DNA from: Opimibacter sp041746735
GTDB taxonomy: Bacteria; Bacteroidota; Bacteroidia; Chitinophagales; Saprospiraceae
DNA length: 64,000 nucleotides
Reading direction: 5' to 3'
Assembly: GCA_041746735.1 (NCBI GenBank)
Contig: JBGTGP010000020.1
Location: 127,179 to 191,178 of the forward strand
Positions 18,007 to 27,294 of this stretch are shown here, in pieces (within the stretch, counting starts at the first letter, position 1; each line of letters begins with the position of its first letter). A program made the position numbers and the translations under genes. The notes beneath the pieces are model-generated. The model had not been told where the DNA came from and made no database searches. It worked only from the letters and a program-made list of their open reading frames with translations.

Positions 18007-18393
18007 TCAGCGGGTTTGACAGCCAGCCAACATCTTTTTTACGTCCTGAACCTGAACGGTTTGTGGAAGAGCAGCGTATTTAATGCCCAGAAAATTGATG
18101 AGATTGGTCATTTCCGTGTCACTCAACGCCTTATTTGGCAACATTTGCTGGCCGGTAGCCGGATTCACCGGTATTCCGTTCCGGATGAGACAAACAAGCC
18201 GCTCAGGTTGGGAAAAACCGAGGGACGCTTTGGTCAGTGGTGGAATAAGTTGAGCCAGTCCGCTACCATCATCCATGTGGCACGGCGCGCAATGATACCC
18301 ATAGAGGACTTCACCCTGGCTGTAAGGATGCTCTTTGCAAGCCGGTATCAAAAGCCCCAGCAGGAACAGGATAGCTGCGGCTTTACGAATCAT
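18007..18393 (-). CDS. Small c-type cytochrome lipoprotein
   Basis: A mono-heme cytochrome c with the heme motif CAPCH and a distal Met candidate in NPATGQQMLPNKALSD. The chosen ATG at 18393 begins a lipoprotein signal (MIRKAAAILFLLGLLIPAC); the frame extends upstream to 18441. At 128 aa it is a single-domain electron carrier anchored in the envelope. It follows the SCO gene by 85 bp on the same strand and probably shares its operon. Confidence 0.88.
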   Translation of the reverse strand: MIRKAAAILFLLGLLIPACKEHPYSQGEVLYGYHCAPCHMDDGSGLAQLIPPLTKASLGFSQPERLVCLIRNGIPVNPATGQQMLPNKALSDTEMTNLINFLGIKYAALPQTVQVQDVKKMLAGCQTR

Positions 18394-18478
18394 ACCAGAA
18401 GACATACAGGAATAAAGTGGGAATAGGCAACTGGCATCCATGAGTAGAATAAACTTTTACGACCAACCCCAGCCCGCA

Positions 18479-19096
18479 TCAGTATTCCTCTCGCAGGAGT
18501 TTATCAATTGTATCGAAGAAAGCGGTGACAGATTCGGCATCAGTCCCTTCACAGAATCCACGGACATGACGATGATGATCCACCAGAATGATCCGTCCGC
18601 TATGGTCAAAACCCATCGGGGCCGAAGGATCTTCAACCACACTCACAAAGTATTGATCCGCCAGATGAAAAATCGAATCCTTTTCGCCGGTTACAAATTT
18701 CCATCGCTTTGTATCCACGCCCAGATTATAAGCATACCGGTGCAATACACTGACAGAGTCATACCGCTGGTCAATGGTATGCGACATCATCAATACTCTC
18801 GGATCATCTTTGTACCGGTCGTATAACCGAAGCATTTGTTTTTTGACCTTTGGACAAATACTGGGACATGAGGTGAAGAAAAAATCAGCCAGCAACACTT
18901 TGTACCCCAAATCGGAAATCCGGAAAATCTGACTATCCTGATCCGTGAGTGCGATAAGCGGTATCGTATGAAATGCTGTATCTCCATTATGGATATCCAT
19001 GTTACCTAGAATCGGCAACGGTTTGGCGTTGTCCCGGCAACCCGGCAAGAGACCCAGAAGGCCCACAATCGTTATGTAAAGTAAAAACTGTTTCAT
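18479..19096 (-). CDS. SCO1/SenC family copper chaperone lipoprotein
   Basis: A thioredoxin-fold protein that delivers copper to the CuA site of cytochrome oxidase or keeps its cysteines reduced. The copper-binding CxxxC is seen in FTSCPSICPK and the conserved His in FDHSGRI. A lipoprotein signal ends LLPGC at residue 20. The gene begins 3 bp after the upstream lipoprotein gene and precedes the cytochrome c, so the trio seems to be a small oxidase-assembly/electron-transfer operon. Confidence 0.92.
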   Translation of the reverse strand: MKQFLLYITIVGLLGLLPGCRDNAKPLPILGNMDIHNGDTAFHTIPLIALTDQDSQIFRISDLGYKVLLADFFFTSCPSICPKVKKQMLRLYDRYKDDPRVLMMSHTIDQRYDSVSVLHRYAYNLGVDTKRWKFVTGEKDSIFHLADQYFVSVVEDPSAPMGFDHSGRIILVDHHRHVRGFCEGTDAESVTAFFDTIDKLLREEY

Positions 19097-19099
19097 GAT

Positions 19100-19555
19100 T
19101 TATTCAGTCGGATTTGCGGCAAGCCAATCCTGTGCCTTTTTAATACCACCGAGCATATCATCCTTTACTTGCTGTACTTTGATCAATTCTTGCTTGTAAA
19201 AGGCCTCCAATTGCGCAGGTTGGAGTCCGGATTTGGCATCACCATACGCTTTCATCCAGTCCCACATACTATCTTCTCCTTTTTTCAATGCCTCCATCGC
19301 TGCATTGAGGCCGGATATGGCGGCGTCGGAACCTGCTTCTTTTTCTTCCAGTTTGATTTTCATTCGTTTCAGTTGTGCTGTCAGATGTCCGATATCATTC
19401 ATTTTGGGCATCACTTCATCATGGATGGCCATGACTTGTTGCTCCAGCTGGTCTAATTGTTCTTTGCTGGCCCCAGCGGTTCCATCGGAAGATGCAGCAG
19501 GTTTACAGGCTATCATAAATGCCATACACAATAGAAGAAGGAATAAAACTCTCAT
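19100..19555 (-). CDS. Coiled-coil lipoprotein of unknown function
   Basis: A 151-aa protein with a lipoprotein signal (lipobox MIAC, Cys17). The rest is almost entirely alpha-helical with heptad-like spacing (LDQLEQQVMAIHDEVMPKMNDIG, LKRMKIKLEEKE) and a conserved-looking SMWDWMKAYGD segment. No enzyme motif is seen. It is the first gene of the lipoprotein-SCO-cytochrome c run, which suggests an envelope role next to respiratory copper handling, but that is only context. Confidence 0.8.
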   Translation of the reverse strand: MRVLFLLLLCMAFMIACKPAASSDGTAGASKEQLDQLEQQVMAIHDEVMPKMNDIGHLTAQLKRMKIKLEEKEAGSDAAISGLNAAMEALKKGEDSMWDWMKAYGDAKSGLQPAQLEAFYKQELIKVQQVKDDMLGGIKKAQDWLAANPTE

Positions 19556-19578
19556 GATCAGTATTTGTTATTTACCGA

Positions 19579-19609
19579 CAAAGATACAGTTACCTCGCAT
19601 GATGTGAAA
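19579..19609 (-). promoter_or_regulatory. Bacteroidota-type promoter for the lipoprotein-SCO-cytochrome c operon
   Basis: On the minus strand TTTC (19606-19609), a 19-nt spacer and TATCTTTG (19579-19586). The -7 box is exact and the spacer is the consensus length; the -33 box differs from TTTG at one base. The box ends 23 nt before the ATG at 19555. Confidence 0.65.
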
Positions 19610-19629
19610 CTCGGGTTACATTTGATGTG

Positions 19630-20844
19630 ATGATGTTACAACGATCCATACTGTGGTTCAGGCAGGATTTACGATTGCATGACAACGAATCATTGCTGGA
19701 AGCGGTCCGGTCCTCAGACGAACTGATACCAGTGTACATCATTGATCCTGCAATAGTGGCGTATGGCGCGGCCCGGCGCCAATTCTTGCTGGAAAGCGTG
19801 AAGGAACTGCGCGCTTATCTCAGGCACAGAGGCTCAGACCTCGTGGTCCGAACAGGTGCTGCAGATGAAATCCTCTACGAAATGGCATTGGAGACAAAGT
19901 GTCAGTGGGTATTTTGTAACCGTGAGCGTACGCGTGATGAAGTACAGATACAGGATCGCCTGGAGCAAAAACTTTGGACGATCGGCCGGGAGTTGCGGTA
20001 TAGTCGCGGCAAGATGTTGTATTACACGGCTGATTTACCTTTTCCGGTCACGCATTGCCCGGATGCCTTTGCTGCTTTTAAGAAGGAGGTGGAAAATTTC
20101 ATTCCTGTCCGTCCCCCGTTGAATGTTCCGGATAAAATCCCGCCCTTTCCTTCCGAGCTGGATGCTGGTTTTATTCCGGACATTTCTGGAAAGGAGCGGA
20201 AAAAGAACTTCGACTTTTTTTATGGAGGTGAGGGAAATGGGATATTGACGCTTCAACAGCTCTATCCCATAGAGAAGCAGGATCATATAGATGGGGAGGG
20301 CAGAAGATTATCGCCGTGGATCTCCCTGGGTTGTCTTTCGCCAAAGAAAGTATATCATGAATCGTACAAATGGAATACAGATGGGGAAGAGACCCGTCAA
20401 AATCTCATCTACCGGGATTATCTCCGACTGATGGGGAAGAAGTATGGTGACCGCATTTTTTATGCTTCAGGTATCCGGAATAAAAAACTTTTCTCCAAGC
20501 ATGATCCGATGATGTTGCATCGCTGGCAATCGGGTCAGACGGATATCGATATTGTCGATGCAGGGATGCGCCAACTTTTACTCACCGGATGGATTCCGGA
20601 TACAATCAGACGACTTGTGGCGGGTTATTTTTTAAAAGTACTACAACTGGACTGGAGGCTGGGCGCCGCCTGGTTTGAGTCGCAATTGATCGACTATGAT
20701 CCCTGCACTAACTGGGTTTCCTGGCAGAATATAGCCGGCATCGGGCCGGATGCCAAAGAAGACCGGACCATCCACTTTGAGATGGCGGGACGAAAACTGG
20801 ATCCAGACGGTAGTTATATCAGTGCCTGGAAAGATCAAATCTGA
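19630..20844 (+). CDS. DASH-type cryptochrome/photolyase
   Basis: An FAD-dependent enzyme using blue light; DASH members repair cyclobutane pyrimidine dimers, mainly in single-stranded DNA. Seen: N-terminal photolyase domain (LWFRQDLRLHDNESL), the DASH-like PFPVTHCPDAF, FAD-binding region SPWISLGCLSPKKVYHE and the C-terminal block AGMRQLLLTGW, DYDPCTNWVSWQNIAG and DPDGSYISAW. At 404 aa it is a little short and ends just after the last motif. The frame also has GTG 19627 and ATG 19633 as starts. Confidence in photolyase family is high; the DASH assignment rests on the motifs. Confidence 0.88.
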   Translation: MMLQRSILWFRQDLRLHDNESLLEAVRSSDELIPVYIIDPAIVAYGAARRQFLLESVKELRAYLRHRGSDLVVRTGAADEILYEMALETKCQWVFCNRERTRDEVQIQDRLEQKLWTIGRELRYSRGKMLYYTADLPFPVTHCPDAFAAFKKEVENFIPVRPPLNVPDKIPPFPSELDAGFIPDISGKERKKNFDFFYGGEGNGILTLQQLYPIEKQDHIDGEGRRLSPWISLGCLSPKKVYHESYKWNTDGEETRQNLIYRDYLRLMGKKYGDRIFYASGIRNKKLFSKHDPMMLHRWQSGQTDIDIVDAGMRQLLLTGWIPDTIRRLVAGYFLKVLQLDWRLGAAWFESQLIDYDPCTNWVSWQNIAGIGPDAKEDRTIHFEMAGRKLDPDGSYISAWKDQI

Positions 20845-20861
20845 ATTCCTGATCTCCATGT

Positions 20862-21545
20862 CTAAACGTGGGAAAGAATTCCATCCTTCATATGATACGT
20901 CGTATCGCTGAGCGCTGCGAGGTCCAGGTTATGCGTCACGATAATAAGGCTCTTACCCATTTCTGTGGTGATGCTCCGGAGCAGTTGATGCACCTGAATG
21001 GAGGTCTCTGTATCGAGATTACCTGAGGGTTCATCCGCCAGGATGATATCCGGTTCATTCATCAGGGCTCTGCCGATGGCCACCCGTTGCTGTTCTCCAC
21101 CTGATAATTGGCCGGGTTTGTGATCAGCGCGTTCGCTAAGTTGAAGATATCCGAGTAATTGACGGGCACGGGTGAAAGCTTCTTTTTTTCCGGTGCCGGT
21201 GATCAGGGCCGGCATGGCAATGTTTTCGAGGGCTGTAAATTCAGGAAGGAGATGATGAAACTGAAATACAAACCCCAGATGTCGACTTCTGAAGGCTGCT
21301 AATGCTTTGCTCTTCATGCCCGTGACCCTATGTCCGCATACCTTCAGGTCTCCCGCATCGGGGGAATCGAGCGTGCCCAGGATATGCAGTAATGTGCTCT
21401 TACCGGATCCGGATTTTCCCACTATAGCAACCATCTGCCCTTTGGGGACAGTCAGATCGACACCCTTCAGCACTTCCAAAGGCCCAAAGTGACGATGGAT
21501 GCCAGTAGCCTGGATAGCCAATGCAGCCGGGTCTGTTTCCTTCAT
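20862..21545 (-). CDS. ABC transporter ATP-binding protein (LolD/MacB type)
   Basis: A 227-aa ATPase with Walker A GKSGSGKST, signature LSGGEQQR, Walker B IILADEPSGNLD and the switch His in VTHNLD. The sequence LLPEFTALENIAMPALI is characteristic of LolD, the ATPase that powers lipoprotein release to the outer membrane. No permease (LolC/E) is adjacent, so it works with a partner encoded elsewhere. The Met at 21545 is preferred over the open frame to 21575. The gene is convergent with the photolyase with 17 bp between stops. Confidence 0.88.
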   Translation of the reverse strand: MKETDPAALAIQATGIHRHFGPLEVLKGVDLTVPKGQMVAIVGKSGSGKSTLLHILGTLDSPDAGDLKVCGHRVTGMKSKALAAFRSRHLGFVFQFHHLLPEFTALENIAMPALITGTGKKEAFTRARQLLGYLQLSERADHKPGQLSGGEQQRVAIGRALMNEPDIILADEPSGNLDTETSIQVHQLLRSITTEMGKSLIIVTHNLDLAALSDTTYHMKDGILSHV

Positions 21546-21619
21546 TCGGGTCCAAATTTGCGAAATAACCGACAATTCCCACCGAAACCTTTCTCATTGA
21601 GATCGAAATCGCAATACCC

Positions 21620-21647
21620 TTTGGCCATCTGAAAATCATTACTTTTG
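21620..21647 (+). promoter_or_regulatory. Bacteroidota-type promoter for the glycosyltransferase-ribBA operon
   Basis: TTTG at 21620-21623 and TACTTTTG at 21640-21647, separated by 16 nt. Both boxes match consensus; the spacer is slightly short. The -7 box ends 22 nt before the ATG at 21670. Confidence 0.6.
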
Positions 21648-21669
21648 TACCCCCCCCTCCAAAGAGTGT

Positions 21670-22917
21670 ATGAAGATCCTGTTTCTCTGCAAGAAATTTC
21701 CATATCCGCCCAAAGACGGTGAATCAATCGCGGTCAGCAACTTGGCCCGTGAACTCAAGGCATTAGGCTGTGACATATCCTTGCTGAGTATGAACACCAG
21801 CAAACATTACAGCGACCCTGCCGCGCTTCCTGTCGCCTACAATTACTTTACCTCCATCCACTCCGTAGATCTCGACAATACGATCAAGCCATGGAAAGCC
21901 ATTGCCAGCATGGTCTCTGGGGAGTCCTACCATATTCGTCGCTTCAGATCCAGTGTTTTTAAAGCCAGGCTGATTGAGATCCTCACACAGGAGTCCTTTG
22001 ACATCATTCAACTGGAAACCCTGTACCTGGCCCCTTATGTAGACACCATCCGGGAGTACTCCAACGCCAGAGTCGTGATGCGGGCACACAATGTCGAACA
22101 TGAAATATGGGAGCGGATCACATCTAATACAGGATCTCAACTCCGCAAATTGTATCTGGCCTACCTGACCCGGAAGCTGAAGGAATACGAAATCGGACAA
22201 TTTCCCGTGTATGATTACCTGGTGACCCTGACCGAGCAGGACCTCCTGAAATTTAAAAGTAAAGGCTACAGGAATGGAGCATCCGCAGCACCCATTGGGT
22301 TTGACACCAATGCGTATACCTACATCAAGCCCTCATTTGGGACAAATTTGTCTCTCTGCTTTATCGGTTCTCTGGACTGGCTACCCAATCTTGAAGGTCT
22401 TGATTGGTTTTTAGCACATTGCTGGGCCGAGATCCACGCAATCTGGCCGGATTTGTCTTTCCATATTGCTGGAAGAAATACACCTGATCGTTTGCTGGAG
22501 CTGAAGCTACCAAATGTAACTGTGCATGGGGAGGTTGCGGATGCCACAGCATTTGTCAACCGACATTCCGTGATGATCGTCCCTCTTTTCTCCGGCAGCG
22601 GTATGCGGGTAAAAATGGTCGAGGGAATGATGCTGGGCAAAGTTGTGATCTCAACATCCCTTGGACGTGAGGGGATTGACGGAGAAGACCGTCAACATTT
22701 CCTAACTGCAGACACGAAGGAAGAAATGATCCGTGCCATCCGGTTTTGTGTGGAAAAACCGGAGGAAGCCCTACAAATAGGACATCAGGCGCAAGCACAA
22801 GCCGCCATTCAGTTTGATGGCAGCCGTGCCGCCCGGAAGATGATGGAGATCTATCGCTCATTGCTGGAATACCCTCCTGCTCGTCCACAAGTCACCGAAG
22901 CCGGTACACGTTTTTAA
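21670..22917 (+). CDS. Glycosyltransferase, GT4-like
   Basis: A 415-aa GT-B fold enzyme that transfers a sugar from a nucleotide donor. The N-terminus KILFLCKKFPYPPKDGESI is typical of GT4 enzymes of exopolysaccharide clusters, and the donor site has SGSGMRVKMVEGMMLGK with the Glu pair and GREGID after it. No signal peptide is seen, so it is cytoplasmic. It is followed after 16 bp by a second related enzyme. Donor and acceptor cannot be told from sequence. Confidence 0.85.
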   Translation: MKILFLCKKFPYPPKDGESIAVSNLARELKALGCDISLLSMNTSKHYSDPAALPVAYNYFTSIHSVDLDNTIKPWKAIASMVSGESYHIRRFRSSVFKARLIEILTQESFDIIQLETLYLAPYVDTIREYSNARVVMRAHNVEHEIWERITSNTGSQLRKLYLAYLTRKLKEYEIGQFPVYDYLVTLTEQDLLKFKSKGYRNGASAAPIGFDTNAYTYIKPSFGTNLSLCFIGSLDWLPNLEGLDWFLAHCWAEIHAIWPDLSFHIAGRNTPDRLLELKLPNVTVHGEVADATAFVNRHSVMIVPLFSGSGMRVKMVEGMMLGKVVISTSLGREGIDGEDRQHFLTADTKEEMIRAIRFCVEKPEEALQIGHQAQAQAAIQFDGSRAARKMMEIYRSLLEYPPARPQVTEAGTRF

Positions 22918-22933
22918 AACCCTGGAATCTGGC

Positions 22934-24118
22934 GTGCGGATCGTATTTGTAACATCGCGTTTTCCTTACCCGGTAGAAAAGGGAGATAAACTCCGGGCAT
23001 TTCATCAGATCCGTGTACTCAGCCGTCAGCATGAAATCCATCTGGTTGCCATTTCGCACAGGAAAGTACCATCTGCAGATATGCAGGCCATGTATCCGTA
23101 TTGCAAATCCATCAAGATCTTTTACGTCCGAAATTGGCTAGTACCCCTTCAGTTGTTGATGGGCTGGATGGAGGGATTACCCCTGCAAATCAGTTATTTT
23201 CTCGACCGGACCCTCAAGCGTCAGGTACAGTATCATATCATTCATCTGGAGCCTGATCACGTGATCTGCCAACTGATTCGTGCTGCGCCATATGTCAGGG
23301 CCCTGCCTTTCCCCAAAACTCTGGATTATATGGATGTGTTTTCTGAAGGGATGAAGCAATTGGCTCAACGGTATAAGGTGCTGGGGTTTGCATTCCGTTG
23401 GGAAGCGGACAGGCTCGCGGCCTATGAAAGGACGATCTACAAGGATTTTGACCGGCATATCATTATCTCCGGGCAGGACCGGGATCGGCTCAGACTGGCA
23501 TCTCATGAGCAAATCGCGATTATCCCCAATGGTGTAGATGCATCATTCCTCGCGTATGATTCCTCCCGGTCATCTGCACATGATCTTGTATTTGTAGGGA
23601 ATCTGGGATATGGTCCGAATAAAACAGCGGCAAAATATCTGGTGGAAAAACTGGTACCCGCACTTCACGACCAGGGGCTGGTACTTAGCGTTCTTTTAGC
23701 CGGAGCCCGTCCTGGTCGAAGTGTCAGAAATATGGCCCGGGTGAAGGGTATCACCGTCAAAGGATGGGTGGAAGATATACGTGAGGCCTATGCAGATGGT
23801 CGTATTTTTGTGGCTCCAATGTTTACCGGACTTGGACTCCAGAATAAAATATTGGAAGCCATGGCCATGGGGTTGCCTTGTATCACCACGACGCTGGTTA
23901 ACAATGCCATAGGAGCAGTACCCGGCGAGGAGATATTAGTTGCCGATACGACGGATGAATTTGTACACCATATTATCCGGTTGCGGGAAGATGCAGATCT
24001 CTATGCCCGGTTGTCGGTAGCAGGCCGACGGTTAGTCCAATCCCGTTATACATGGGAAGAGCAGGTAGAGCGGTTGGAGCAATTTATCAGATCAGAAAAT
24101 GTGTATTCACAGGTATGA
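22934..24118 (+). CDS. Glycosyltransferase, resembling the TIGR03087 sugar transferase group
   Basis: A 394-aa enzyme starting at GTG 22934 with VFVTSRFPYPVEKGDKLRAF, the N-terminal pattern of TIGR03087-type GT4 sugar transferases. The C-terminal half has the donor site (VAPMFTGLGLQNKILEAMAMG) with Glu residues of the E-x7-E type. It is related to the preceding gene in layout but diverged. Its stop overlaps the ribBA start (ATGA at 24115-24118), coupling carbohydrate and riboflavin genes. Confidence 0.85.
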   Translation: MRIVFVTSRFPYPVEKGDKLRAFHQIRVLSRQHEIHLVAISHRKVPSADMQAMYPYCKSIKIFYVRNWLVPLQLLMGWMEGLPLQISYFLDRTLKRQVQYHIIHLEPDHVICQLIRAAPYVRALPFPKTLDYMDVFSEGMKQLAQRYKVLGFAFRWEADRLAAYERTIYKDFDRHIIISGQDRDRLRLASHEQIAIIPNGVDASFLAYDSSRSSAHDLVFVGNLGYGPNKTAAKYLVEKLVPALHDQGLVLSVLLAGARPGRSVRNMARVKGITVKGWVEDIREAYADGRIFVAPMFTGLGLQNKILEAMAMGLPCITTTLVNNAIGAVPGEEILVADTTDEFVHHIIRLREDADLYARLSVAGRRLVQSRYTWEEQVERLEQFIRSENVYSQV

Positions 24119-25248
24119 TGTTTATGGAAAAGGAAATGATGGAGGTACAAATAGCTCTGGACAGCATTGAAGCGGCCATCGAAGATATACGGCAGGGGAA
24201 GGTCGTCATTGTCGTCGATGATGAAGACCGTGAAAACGAAGGTGATTTTATATGTGCCGCCGAGTGTGTCACACCAGAGATCATCAACTTCATGGCGACC
24301 CATGGCCGCGGTCTTATTTGTGCACCCCTGGACGAGAAGAGGGTAGAGGAACTCAAGTTGCAAATGATGGTTCGGGACAATACTGCCTTGCATGAGACTG
24401 CTTTTACGGTCTCTATCGATCTGATCGGACATGGATGTACGACCGGTATCTCGGCCCATGACCGGTCGACCGGTATACGGGCGTTGGTCAATCCCACCAT
24501 TGTAGCGGCAGATTTCGCGCGGCCAGGCCACATTTTCCCGCTCAAAGCCAAGACAGGCGGTGTGCTGCGAAGAAGTGGTCACACCGAAGCCGCTATTGAC
24601 CTGGCCAGACTCGCCGGGTTTTATCCGGCAGGCGTGCTGGTAGAAATCCTGAATCCTGATGGCACGATGGCCCGACTGCCCCAACTGGCCGAAATTGCCA
24701 GAGTGCATGACCTCCGGATTATCTCCATTCAGGACCTCATTGCTTACCGGATGGAGCGGGAGCGAATTGTGGAAAAATTATCCGCCTATACCATTCATTC
24801 CCGCTATGGAGAATGGGAGGTCATCCCCTTTCGCCAGCTCACGACAGATGACATTCATCTCGCGCTGGTCAAAGGACATCCGGTACAGGAAACGTCAAGC
24901 CTCGTACGCGTCCACAGTATGTCCCGGACGGGTGATCTGCTCGGCCTGATCTTTGGTGATACCGGGGCTGAGGTCGATCGCGCACTCCAGCTGATTCAGA
25001 CAGAAGGTAAAGGTGTGTTTCTGTTGATGCGACATCGCGAACAATCGGACAACGTGCTCGAAATCCTCAGGGTCATGGAAGAAACGGCAACCGTAGAAGT
25101 GTCACCGCAACAGAAGGATATTGGGGTAGGGGCTCAAATATTGCGTGAACTTGGGATCAGGAAAATGAGACTCATGTCCAATCATGATGTCCAGCGCGTC
25201 GGGCTGATCGGCTTTGGACTGGAGATCGTGGAAAATGTGCGAATCTGA
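24115..25248 (+). CDS. ribB: RibBA-type protein: DHBP synthase with degenerate GTP cyclohydrolase II domain
   Basis: The N-terminal half is 3,4-dihydroxy-2-butanone-4-phosphate synthase (riboflavin synthesis): acidic loop DDEDRENEGDF, THGRGLICAPL, and ARPGHIFPLKAKTGGVLRRSGHTEA are all intact. The C-terminal half aligns with GTP cyclohydrolase II but has lost its catalytic features: the Zn-site RVHSMSRTGDLLGLIFGDTG has none of the three Cys, and the EGRGIGL segment is gone. Only the end (GVGAQILRELGIRKMRLMSN) is conserved. So this half is probably structural, and an active GCH II must exist elsewhere. ATG 24115 is the likely start; ATG 24118 and 24124 are alternatives. Confidence 0.9.
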   Translation: MMFMEKEMMEVQIALDSIEAAIEDIRQGKVVIVVDDEDRENEGDFICAAECVTPEIINFMATHGRGLICAPLDEKRVEELKLQMMVRDNTALHETAFTVSIDLIGHGCTTGISAHDRSTGIRALVNPTIVAADFARPGHIFPLKAKTGGVLRRSGHTEAAIDLARLAGFYPAGVLVEILNPDGTMARLPQLAEIARVHDLRIISIQDLIAYRMERERIVEKLSAYTIHSRYGEWEVIPFRQLTTDDIHLALVKGHPVQETSSLVRVHSMSRTGDLLGLIFGDTGAEVDRALQLIQTEGKGVFLLMRHREQSDNVLEILRVMEETATVEVSPQQKDIGVGAQILRELGIRKMRLMSNHDVQRVGLIGFGLEIVENVRI

Positions 25249-25300
25249 TATGCGGGTTGCAAGCGTACAAAGTGTCCGGAAATAGAATACTAAGGCTGGC

Positions 25301-26626
25301 TCATACCCCATGCTGGAGAAAAAACACAATCAGACCAGCGATGTAACCAGCCAGGGCATACAGGGAGATGTTTCTCAGGTACCATAGAAAATCAATTCGT
25401 AAAATACCCATCGACGCCACGCCGGCCGCTGATCCAATAATGAGCATGCTGCCCCCGGTTCCGGCACAGTAGGCCAGCAGTTCCCAGAATACATGATCCG
25501 TTGGATAGGTGGTCAGATCATACATACCCATGCAGGCTGCTACCAGTGGGACATTGTCCACCACAGCAGATAGTGCTCCGATGAGGGCATTGATGATATA
25601 GAGGTTGCCGAATTGATGATCCAGTAGATTGGCCATAAGATTGAGATGACCAGATGCTTCCAGCGCACCTACCGCCAGCAGGATGCCCAGAAAAAAAAGG
25701 ATACTCGGTGTATCGATTCGGTGGAGCATCGCAGCAACTGAAAACTCTCTCCGTATTTCTTCATCCATACGCCTGTGGATCAGCTCTGTTATAATCCACA
25801 GCAATCCGACGGCCAGCAGGATACCCATATACGGTGGCAGATGTGTAATGGTTTTGAATACGGGAACAGACAAGAGTGCCAATGCCCCCAATACGAACAT
25901 GACTTTCTGCTCAAACGGGGTAGTCGTGCTTTTCTGGTTTGTTTCATTTGGTGCTGTGGATTCAAGTTTAGCCTTGTCCTGGCGGAGGTACCAGCTCGCT
26001 ATGCAAAGGGGTACCAGCAGTGCCACAATAGATGCCGGAAAGATGGCTTGAATAATATTTAATGTGGTGACCTGACCTCCAATCCAAAGCATGATGGTGG
26101 TGACATCACCGATTGGCGACCAGGCTCCGCCGGCATTGGCTGCAATAATGACAAAACCGCCAAACAACCAGACATCTTGTTTTTTCTGGATGATACGACG
26201 CAAGAGTGCGCACATGATGATCGACGTCGTCAGATTGTCAAGCCCTGCTGAAAGGAAAAAGGTGACCCAAGCTATGATCCAAAGGAGTTTTACCCGGCTG
26301 GTCGTAGTGATCCGGTCCGTGATCACCCGAAATCCGTCATGGACGTCAACGAGTTCTACAATCGTCATAGCCCCCAGGAGGAAAAACAGGATTTCTGAAA
26401 TAGATCCCAAATGATGGGACAAGGATTGACTTATATATTTACTGGCATCCGGATGAGCCGATAGTATTTCTCCGGAAGAGGGCATTTGCTCAATCCCAGC
26501 CACCAGTAGCAGCCAGCACCCCACGCCCGTCACGAGTGCGGTGGCGGCCTTATCTATTTTTAAAGGATGTTCAAGTGCGATCAGGATATACCCTGCAACA
26601 AAGGCAAGGATCAGGATTGTAGCCAT
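25301..26626 (-). CDS. nhaD: NhaD-type Na+/H+ antiporter
   Basis: A 441-aa inner membrane protein with about 11-12 hydrophobic segments. Motifs of the NhaD/IT superfamily: SAGLDNLTTSIIMCALL, NAGGAWSPIGDVTTIMLW and AVVDNVPLVAACMGMY, carrying the conserved Asp and Asn/Thr residues. It exports Na+ in exchange for protons; in this genome the nearby Na+-NQR builds a sodium gradient, so the two may share sodium cycling. It is convergent with ribBA and not in an obvious operon with the CBS gene, which is 73 bp upstream. Confidence 0.9.
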   Translation of the reverse strand: MATILILAFVAGYILIALEHPLKIDKAATALVTGVGCWLLLVAGIEQMPSSGEILSAHPDASKYISQSLSHHLGSISEILFFLLGAMTIVELVDVHDGFRVITDRITTTSRVKLLWIIAWVTFFLSAGLDNLTTSIIMCALLRRIIQKKQDVWLFGGFVIIAANAGGAWSPIGDVTTIMLWIGGQVTTLNIIQAIFPASIVALLVPLCIASWYLRQDKAKLESTAPNETNQKSTTTPFEQKVMFVLGALALLSVPVFKTITHLPPYMGILLAVGLLWIITELIHRRMDEEIRREFSVAAMLHRIDTPSILFFLGILLAVGALEASGHLNLMANLLDHQFGNLYIINALIGALSAVVDNVPLVAACMGMYDLTTYPTDHVFWELLAYCAGTGGSMLIIGSAAGVASMGILRIDFLWYLRNISLYALAGYIAGLIVFFLQHGV

Positions 26627-26699
26627 ACAGGAAACTGGAAAGGATGATCAAAGCAAGTCCAAATGTGTTTTCAACCTTATCACCGGTACAGACGCTTGC

Positions 26700-27134
26700 T
26701 TATCCTCCGGTGATATATTTTTCCAGAAAACTGATATGATCCGTCTGCTCCTGCATAATGTTGCTGACAATATCACCGATGCTGAGCAGACCAATCACTT
26801 TTCCATTTTCAACCACCGGCAAGTGACGGACAAATTTATCTGTAAACGTACTCATACAATCTTCGATATCCATGTCAGGTGTTACCGAAATAACATCCGG
26901 GATCATCACCTCGGAGAGCGGAGTGCTTTTGGCTTTGCGGCCCTGAATGATTCCTTTGCGGGCATAATCCCGTTCTGAAAAAATACCTACCAGATCTCCT
27001 CCATCCATGATCAGGATAGCACCCACATTAGCCATCGACATGAGTTCCAATGCTTCAATGACCGTATTATCAGGTCGAAGAGAGTACAGGACATTCCGTT
27101 TTTTTCCGGCAAGAAGTTTTTTTACTGAAATCAT
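26700..27134 (-). CDS. Tandem CBS-domain protein
   Basis: A 144-aa protein made of two CBS motifs (about residues 10-65 and 75-135), with the paired patterns GAILIMDGGDLVGIFSERDYARK and HLPVVENGKVIGLLSIGDIV. CBS pairs bind adenosyl ligands and regulate enzymes or transporters. It lies upstream of nhaD on the same strand (73 bp), so a regulatory relation to the antiporter is possible but unproven. Confidence 0.9.
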   Translation of the reverse strand: MISVKKLLAGKKRNVLYSLRPDNTVIEALELMSMANVGAILIMDGGDLVGIFSERDYARKGIIQGRKAKSTPLSEVMIPDVISVTPDMDIEDCMSTFTDKFVRHLPVVENGKVIGLLSIGDIVSNIMQEQTDHISFLEKYITGG

Positions 27135-27294
27135 AACAGACAGTTTTTAAATCATAAAGACATGGATGGCAGGTGATGGTGGTTCAAAATTCCTCATTAA
27201 GATATAGTTTTTTGGGTATTGGTAGATGCCGGGTCTATTTTTTTCAAAAATCTTATTTGATGTTAATACGTTATATTTATACAAATTCACATTC

